DNA of 9,503 nucleotides from an uncultured Prevotella sp. Its GTDB lineage: Bacteria > Bacteroidota > Bacteroidia > Bacteroidales > Bacteroidaceae. Shown here piece by piece: positions 5,451-9,503 of this stretch. The position numbers and the translations under genes are program-made. The DNA lies in NCBI GenBank assembly GCA_937877685.1, contig CALFGU010000185.1:1-9503 (forward strand), written 5' to 3'. Below the pieces are notes generated by a model. It saw only the letters and a program-made list of their open reading frames with translations, searched no databases and was not told the DNA's origin. How positions within the stretch are numbered: position 1 is the first letter of the stretch; every line of letters begins with the position of its first letter.

Positions 5451-6427
5451 CTTTCGTTAATGAGCAATGCAATGTGACCCATTGTATTGCGAAGGTTGAT
5501 TTCTACACAAGGGTGGAGCAGGTTGACTCCATCTTTTTTTACAATCATAAGGTCCACACCAAGTGGTCCGCAGTAGTAGCCATCAATGAGTGCTTGAAGG
5601 TGGTGGATGAGGCGCGCGATGCAGGTTTCAACTTTGCTCCAAGGGATGAGATGGTTAATGCGGTATTGTAATTCCGATTGCGTGCCGTCAATGTTCCCTA
5701 AATAGTTTCCTCCGACAGACGTGTTGAACACGGAGAGTCCTGCGTAGGAAATTGTTCGGTCAGGATGGGCATAAAATTCTAAAGCAAAGTCCTGTAAGCG
5801 CTCACAATATTCCTCTATGGCAATCCCACCATATTGCGTAATAATGTTGCGCATGCGGGCATCGGCAGGAATGACGTTGTCTTCTGACTCCACTCGGAAA
5901 ACACCTCTGCCACTGCTTGACCATGGAGACTTTGCCATGGCTCTGCCATAGGTGCGTACGGCAGTCCAAGCATCTTCAATCGTTGTGCACCATGTGGCGC
6001 GCCCTGCAAGAGTTTTGTCTTCCGAGGTTAGGCGGTGGAGTAGGGCAATAGCAGTTTCTCTGCTACTCAAGCGACGGCGATGTGCGAGTTCTTCATCCGT
6101 AGGAAGTAGAGAGTCGGGAATGCCAATGCGGCGAAGTGTGTGGCGCAGATAAGCATTCCATCCCCAGGGTTCTATGCGTGTAATCTTACGGATGAATTTA
6201 GGGGTAAGTTCGCGCTTGTAAATATAAAGCAAGGGTTTGTCAGAATCATTAGCAACTGGGCGTTCCCGATCATCCGTCAAGAGTATGGCATCCCCCGGAC
6301 TTGCCCAAAGTTCTGGCAACGTGCATCGTTCCCGCGCAAGCAACATTGCTGCTTTCGTGGGAACGTAATAAGGAGAACCAAAACCAAGAGCCTCGTCGTG
6401 TGAGGGGTTAAAAATGTGGAGAACCAT
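5444..6427 (-). CDS. Uncharacterised ATP-grasp-like protein (FNPSHDEAL family)
   Basis: A 327-residue protein without signal peptide or membrane segment, so probably cytosolic. I recognise it as a kind of hypothetical protein frequent in Bacteroidales but know no assigned function. The N-terminus has a distinctive HIFNPSHDEALGFGSPYYVPTKAA (4-27). The second half resembles the ATP-grasp fold: a lysine and glycine-rich loop MAKSPWSSSGRGVFRV (164-179) in the place of the ATP-binding loop, IEEYCERLQDFALEFYA (204-220) with the hinge-like acidic pair, GPLGVDLMIV (287-296), and CVEINLRNTMG (307-317), where Glu309 and Asn311 match the Mg-binding positions. If active it would join a carboxylate to an amine or thiol through an acyl phosphate. 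The patatin gene lies 125 bp upstream on the same strand with no clear promoter between. The stop overlaps the terminator. Fold is inference; substrate unknown. Confidence 0.8.
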   Translation of the reverse strand: MVLHIFNPSHDEALGFGSPYYVPTKAAMLLARERCTLPELWASPGDAILLTDDRERPVANDSDKPLLYIYKRELTPKFIRKITRIEPWGWNAYLRHTLRRIGIPDSLLPTDEELAHRRRLSSRETAIALLHRLTSEDKTLAGRATWCTTIEDAWTAVRTYGRAMAKSPWSSSGRGVFRVESEDNVIPADARMRNIITQYGGIAIEEYCERLQDFALEFYAHPDRTISYAGLSVFNTSVGGNYLGNIDGTQSELQYRINHLIPWSKVETCIARLIHHLQALIDGYYCGPLGVDLMIVKKDGVNLLHPCVEINLRNTMGHIALLINERK

Positions 6428-6472
6428 CTTTAGGGAAATGAGAAAGGAGAAAGGAAAAATGAGAAACCAAAT

Positions 6473-6526
6473 GGCGTTCTTCCCCTGTTTAGAGGGGGAT
6501 GGGACCGCCTTGGCGGTGAGGGGGCG
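6473..6526. repeat. GC-rich double-hairpin, REP-like intergenic element
   Basis: Two hairpins stand side by side: CCCCT (6482-6486) with AGGGG (6493-6497), and ACCGC (6504-6508) with GCGGT (6513-6517) closing a CTTG tetraloop. GAGGGGG is repeated at 6492-6498 and 6518-6524, so the CCCCT arm has two possible partners. The flanks GCG at 6473-6475 and CGC at 6525-6527 are partly symmetric. The stretch is much more GC-rich than its surroundings. It lies downstream of the patatin stop and upstream of the ATP-grasp-like gene. It could stop, pause or protect a transcript, or be a dispersed palindromic repeat. No T-run follows on either strand. Confidence 0.5.
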
Positions 6527-6552
6527 CTAAATAGATTAAAGAACCCTTTTTA

Positions 6553-7425
6553 CTATTCCTTTAAAAATTGCTCAAACGTGCGCTTTGCTACCTCGTATCC
6601 TTCATCGTAAAGACGGCGCATCTTTTCCGTGTCTTTACAGAGGCGACCTACTTCCAGCGGACGCTCAGGACGAATGACGAGAATCTTACCCTCGCGTTCC
6701 AACCTTTCTACCAACTCCATCTGGGAGTTATACATCTCGTTGCGACGCGAAAGGGTTTTACGCAGTTTGGGATACTTGCGATAAAGAAAGGCGGTGCGGC
6801 GGTAGAAACCGGAATTAAAGCGGAAACCAGCGTTGCGCGTCAGCACGACAACGTTAAACTCATGTCCGCAATCTATGGCGCGTTGAAGCGGAATGCTATC
6901 CGAAATACCTCCGTCGAGCATGGGCACACCATCAACTTCCACCATCGGACTGATATAAGGCAGACTACTCGTAGCGCGAGCAAGGGTGAGAATGCGGTCT
7001 TCGCTTTCCTTATCGGTGAAATAGTTAGGTTCGCCCGTAAGGCAGTTTGTCGTTACAATTTCATACGTTGCTGGATTTGCAAAATACGTGTCGTAGTCGT
7101 AAGGATAAATTTCTCGTGGCAGGGTATTGTAAAGGAAATCCATGTCAAGCAGACTGCGCTGCTTGCGCCAGTATTTCAAACCTACATATGAGCGAGTATA
7201 TAGAATATCAAGCGTTGATTTACGAGCACGTTCGCGTTGGCGACTCATATAAGAAAGTCCGTGGCAAGCACCTGCGGAAACCCCAACGCCATATGGCAAA
7301 TAGATTTTTGCGTCAAGCATGTAGTCCAATACACCTGCCGTGAATACGCCACGCATTCCGCCCCCCTCTAACACGAGTCCGGCATTGCGCAGAAGTTCTT
7401 TATTCTTATTTGGGGTCTGTTCCAT
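6553..7425 (-). CDS. Patatin-like phospholipase (YjjU-like)
   Basis: A 290-residue patatin-fold lipid acyl hydrolase, most like the bacterial YjjU type. It uses a Ser-Asp dyad: the nucleophile is Ser50 in GVSAG (48-52), the partner is Asp171 in DGG (171-173), and the oxyanion loop is LEGGGMRGVF (19-28). Further family marks are TNCLTGEPNYF (126-136) and RATSSLPYISPMVEVDG (150-166). No signal peptide or transmembrane helix is seen, so it is probably cytosolic or peripheral on the inner membrane. The C-terminal part from about 190 is rich in Arg, Lys and Glu. The ATG at 7425 follows a short leader of about 25 nt with no Shine-Dalgarno. It diverges from the aminopeptidase P gene at a shared palindrome and is likely followed on its transcript by the ATP-grasp-like gene. 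Natural substrate unknown. Confidence 0.92.
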   Translation of the reverse strand: MEQTPNKNKELLRNAGLVLEGGGMRGVFTAGVLDYMLDAKIYLPYGVGVSAGACHGLSYMSRQRERARKSTLDILYTRSYVGLKYWRKQRSLLDMDFLYNTLPREIYPYDYDTYFANPATYEIVTTNCLTGEPNYFTDKESEDRILTLARATSSLPYISPMVEVDGVPMLDGGISDSIPLQRAIDCGHEFNVVVLTRNAGFRFNSGFYRRTAFLYRKYPKLRKTLSRRNEMYNSQMELVERLEREGKILVIRPERPLEVGRLCKDTEKMRRLYDEGYEVAKRTFEQFLKE

Positions 7426-7454
7426 CTTTGGGGATTTTTGTGAATTGTGCGAGG

Positions 7455-7462
7455 CAAAGTTA
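7455..7462 (-). promoter_or_regulatory. Putative -7 box of the patatin-like gene
   Basis: Read on the minus strand, 7462 to 7455 is TAACTTTG followed by C, an exact TAnnTTTG match. The predicted start site near 7449 gives a leader of about 25 nt. Exactly 13 nt upstream of the box lies an arm of the shared inverted repeat, occupying the normal -33 position instead of TTTG. Confidence 0.6.
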
Positions 7463-7475
7463 ATTAAATTTGGGT

Positions 7476-7502
7476 AATTACGAGAGGTACATTCTCGTAA
7501 TT
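7476..7502. promoter_or_regulatory. Perfect inverted repeat, candidate shared operator
   Basis: AATTACGAGA (7476-7485) and TCTCGTAATT (7493-7502) are perfect 10-bp inverted arms separated by GGTACAT. The dyad sits midway between the two opposing -7 boxes, with 13 nt on each side, so the two promoters are symmetric about it and each uses an arm where its -33 box would be. A dimeric regulator bound here would be placed to control both genes. The protein that binds it is not identifiable from this window. Confidence 0.7.
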
Positions 7503-7515
7503 CATTATATTATTG

Positions 7516-7523
7516 TATCTTTG
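7516..7523 (+). promoter_or_regulatory. Putative -7 box of the aminopeptidase P gene
   Basis: TATCTTTG followed by C is an exact match to the Bacteroidota -7 consensus. The start site would fall near 7530, giving a leader of about 70 nt. That leader holds a short dyad, ACAAA-CCC-TTTGT (7536-7548), and GGAGGGGG at 7575-7582, which is 17 nt from the ATG and probably too far for a standard Shine-Dalgarno role. Confidence 0.6.
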
Positions 7524-7599
7524 CAAAAGATTTACACAAACCCTTTGTCTCCTATTTCTGGCGGAAAAATAGATGGAGGGGGAATAAAACTAAAAAGTC

Positions 7600-9003
7600 A
7601 TGCTTTTTTCAAAAGAAACATATGTTGAACGCCGTGTTGCGTTGCGCCAATTAGTAGGTGAGGGGTTGATTCTCCTTTTCGGTAATAATGATGCACCGAT
7701 GAATTATCCCGCCAACGCCTACAAGTTCCGACAGGATAGTTGTTTCCTTTACTTCTTTGGGCAACACCGCGACGGACTCGTAGGTGTGATTGACTGTGAA
7801 AGTGGAGTGGAAACCCTTGTTGGAGATGAAATAGATATTGATGATATTGTTTGGTACGGCAGTGTTACTTCTGTTGTAGAAATGGCGCAACAGAGTGGTG
7901 TGACTGCTACTGCTCCGATGGCAAAGTTGGCAGAAATTGTTGCTACAGCAAAACAACAGGGCAGAAAGGTGCATTTCTTGCCACCTTATCGCCATGATAC
8001 GATGATTCAATTGATGGATCTCACGGGCATTCATCCCTCAAAGCAGAAAGGCGAAGCATCATTGGCGCTGATTAATGCCGTAGTGAAGTTGCGCTCTAAG
8101 AAGTCGGCAGAAGAAATTGCTGAAATGGAGCGTGCAAGTCACATTGGTTATTTGATGCATACGGCAGCAATGTCATTAGCTAAGCCTGGCGTGACAGAAC
8201 GTTACATTGGTGGCGTGCTCGATGGAATAGCCGCTTCTCATGGTGCTATCTGTTCGTTCCAAAGTATTGTTTCCATGCACGGCGAAGTGCTCCACGGTTA
8301 TCCTTCTAACCGCGAGTTGGAAGCAGGGCGCTTATTGCTTGTAGATGCTGGCGCAGAAACGGTAAACCATTATTGTTCGGACCACACGCGTACGACTCCC
8401 ATCTCTGGTAAATTCACGCAGCGCCAAAAGGATATTTATGACATTGTCGTAGATTGCCATGACTTGGCACTCACGCACTGTCGTCCTGGCGTGCGTTACT
8501 ATGATGTGCACATGGATGTGTGTCGCTTGATGACAGAACGCTTAAAGGCGCTCGGACTTATGAAGGGCAATACAGAAGATGCCGTTCAGGCAGGAGCACA
8601 TGCCCTCTTCTTGCCCCACGGACTGGGACACATGATGGGAATGGACGTTCACGACATGGAAGGTCTCGGACAAATCCACGTAGGTTACGATGCAGAAACG
8701 CGCCCCAGCAGTCAGTTTGGAACAGCAAGTTTACGTTTCGGGCGTCGTCTTGAAGAAGGTTTCGTTGTTACCGATGAACCTGGAATCTATTTCATTCCCG
8801 ACCTCATAGACCTTTGGCGCAAGGAAGGCATCAACAAGGACTTCCTTAACTTTGACGTTATCGACACCTACAAAGACTTTGGCGGCATCCGCATTGAAGA
8901 TGATGTGTTGATAACTGCCGACGGTTGTCGCTTCCTTGGTGATGAGCGCATTCCTTATCACACAGCAGAGGTTGAGGCATTCTTGGAATCGCAAAATATA
9001 TAG
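7600..9003 (+). CDS. Aminopeptidase P family protein (Xaa-Pro aminopeptidase, M24B)
   Basis: A cytosolic dimetal peptidase that removes an N-terminal residue preceding proline. The 467-residue length fits the family. Residues 1-150 form the aminopeptidase P N-terminal domain, with FGNNDAPMNYPANAYKFRQDSCFLYFFG (27-54) as its signature. The C-terminal pita-bread domain starts near 165 (RSKKSAEEIAEM). All five metal ligands can be placed by comparison with E. coli PepP: Asp249 in VDAGAE, Asp261 in SDHTRT, His344 in HGLGHMMG, Glu393 in TDEPGIY, and Glu433 in IRIEDD. The substrate-site His351 in DVHD is present too. No signal peptide is seen. The gene has its own -7 box and diverges from the patatin gene. 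The role is most likely peptide turnover. Exact specificity is by family only. Confidence 0.95.
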   Translation: MLFSKETYVERRVALRQLVGEGLILLFGNNDAPMNYPANAYKFRQDSCFLYFFGQHRDGLVGVIDCESGVETLVGDEIDIDDIVWYGSVTSVVEMAQQSGVTATAPMAKLAEIVATAKQQGRKVHFLPPYRHDTMIQLMDLTGIHPSKQKGEASLALINAVVKLRSKKSAEEIAEMERASHIGYLMHTAAMSLAKPGVTERYIGGVLDGIAASHGAICSFQSIVSMHGEVLHGYPSNRELEAGRLLLVDAGAETVNHYCSDHTRTTPISGKFTQRQKDIYDIVVDCHDLALTHCRPGVRYYDVHMDVCRLMTERLKALGLMKGNTEDAVQAGAHALFLPHGLGHMMGMDVHDMEGLGQIHVGYDAETRPSSQFGTASLRFGRRLEEGFVVTDEPGIYFIPDLIDLWRKEGINKDFLNFDVIDTYKDFGGIRIEDDVLITADGCRFLGDERIPYHTAEVEAFLESQNI

Positions 9004-9083
9004 TTTCTATACCATCTTTGGTTTCTATAGTTACTATCTCCCGTAAAACTGAATAATTCTTAACAACCTAAATAATTAAAAAA

Positions 9084-9278
9084 ATGAAGAAATTTTTAAC
9101 ATTTATTTTGTGTATATGTTTTATTATTCCAGGAATGTTTCTTTTAAGTGCATGCTCTAGTGGTAAAGAAATAATTGATTTTAAAATACTAAACAATGAT
9201 AATCCAATAGATGACCTTACAACAGAAACAGTGAAAGATATTTATGTGGGTGATATTTTAACATGGTCAGAAATCTAA
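9084..9278 (+). CDS. Short lipoprotein, apparent PstS (phosphate-binding protein) remnant
   Basis: A 64-residue open frame with a good lipoprotein signal peptide: MKK, a hydrophobic core, and the lipobox LSAC with Cys24 as the lipidated residue. The 40-residue mature part ends in NPIDDLTTETVKDIYVGDI followed by LTWSEI, which resembles the segment of PstS-type binding proteins usually written as NPv-LT--qi--IY-GkItnW-E. Full PstS proteins are some 270 residues or more, so nearly all of the binding fold is missing and phosphate binding is very unlikely. The frame ends by TAA and the pstC start lies inside it. GC content is about 26% by hand count, far below the flanking genes. It may be a deletion product still expressed as a tiny lipoprotein, or a dead fragment. 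The translation start is well supported by the signal peptide and an A-rich leader. Confidence 0.6.
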   Translation: MKKFLTFILCICFIIPGMFLLSACSSGKEIIDFKILNNDNPIDDLTTETVKDIYVGDILTWSEI

Positions 9279-9503
9279 AAGAAAAATTCATGGAGATTGT
9301 GTTTCTTGTTGCAGCATGTGCTTCAATTATCGCAGTTGCCTTGATTTGTATCTTCCTTTTTAACAGTGGTCTGCCTGCCATGAAGGAAATCGGCTTAGCC
9401 GATTTCCTTTTTGGAACGGATTGGAGACCAGGTAATAATTTATTTGGTATCTTCCCCATGATCTTGGGAAGTATTTATGTGACTGCAGGTGCAATCATGA
9501 TTG
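9263..9503 (+). CDS. pstC: Phosphate ABC transporter permease PstC (3' truncated by window edge)
   Basis: The N-terminal 80 residues of an inner-membrane permease that, with PstA and the ATPase PstB, imports phosphate delivered by PstS. The frame reads MVRNLKEKFMEIVFLVAAC, a first membrane helix (about 11-33), then SGLPAMKEIGLADFLFGTDWRPGNN and FGIFPMILGSIYVTAGAIMI, the standard PstC start of domain. The wording is closer to PstC of Clostridia than to the longer Bacteroides type, from memory of the families. The ATG at 9263 overlaps the preceding lipoprotein frame by 16 bp; an internal ATG at 9290 is an alternative, but residues NLKEKF before it look native to PstC. The remaining pst genes should follow outside the window. 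No intact pstS precedes it. Confidence 0.88.
   Translation, partial: MVRNLKEKFMEIVFLVAACASIIAVALICIFLFNSGLPAMKEIGLADFLFGTDWRPGNNLFGIFPMILGSIYVTAGAIMI

Noticed and set aside
6568..7191. Long plus-strand open frame (207 residues) opposite the patatin-like gene
   Set aside because: The minus-strand frame has the full patatin motif set. The plus-strand product has no recognisable domain and is a shadow of it.
9012..9021. CCATCTTTGG identical to the sequence at the patatin gene start (7422-7431), flanking the aminopeptidase gene
   Set aside because: A single 10-mer match without any extension; likely coincidence. It also is not a -7 box, since TA is missing.
9003..9029. Direct repeat GTTTCTATA (9003-9011 and 9021-9029) after the aminopeptidase gene
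   Set aside because: Only two short A/T-rich copies with nothing aligned to them. It could be chance in low-complexity DNA, and it is not clearly a target-site duplication because no element lies between.

Overview
The window looks like chromosomal DNA of a Bacteroidota bacterium, most likely order Bacteroidales and possibly Prevotella-like. Grounds: several start-proximal gaps carry the Bacteroidota -7 promoter box TAnnTTTG; most starts lack a strong Shine-Dalgarno and have A-rich leaders; and the proteins (small AroE, menaquinone-type UbiE, M24 aminopeptidase P, YjjU-like patatin, a 'FNPSHDEAL' ATP-grasp-like protein) read like that group. No IS element, tRNA, rRNA or CRISPR array was seen.

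Left part (1-4372, + strand): the 3' two-thirds or more of trpB; then a promoter and a hairpin-bearing leader for ubiE(menG)-aroE (menaquinone methylation and shikimate pathway); then a 301-base gap with a 42-bp imperfect duplication and a striking array of about 21 degenerate 8-bp units (consensus AACCTCAn); then rlmH (23S rRNA pseudouridine methylation), overlapped by 8 bp by a secreted endonuclease/exonuclease/phosphatase-family protein.

Middle (4373-7599): an AraC-family regulator (+) ends in a shared bidirectional terminator against a convergent minus-strand pair, an uncharacterised ATP-grasp-like protein and, upstream of it, a patatin-like lipase. A GC-rich double-hairpin element separates those two. 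The patatin gene and the plus-strand aminopeptidase P gene diverge from a 174-bp region in which a perfect 10-bp inverted repeat sits exactly 13 nt from each of two opposing -7 boxes.

Right part (7600-9503, + strand): aminopeptidase P, then an AT-rich stretch (about 26% GC by hand count) with a 64-residue lipoprotein that seems to keep only a signal peptide and one PstS-like segment, overlapped by the start of a Clostridia-like pstC that runs off the window.

Most genes are housekeeping. The least explained items are the pstS-remnant/pstC junction, the octanucleotide array, the symmetric divergent operator and the ATP-grasp-like protein. I see no convincing complete new defence or mobile system.
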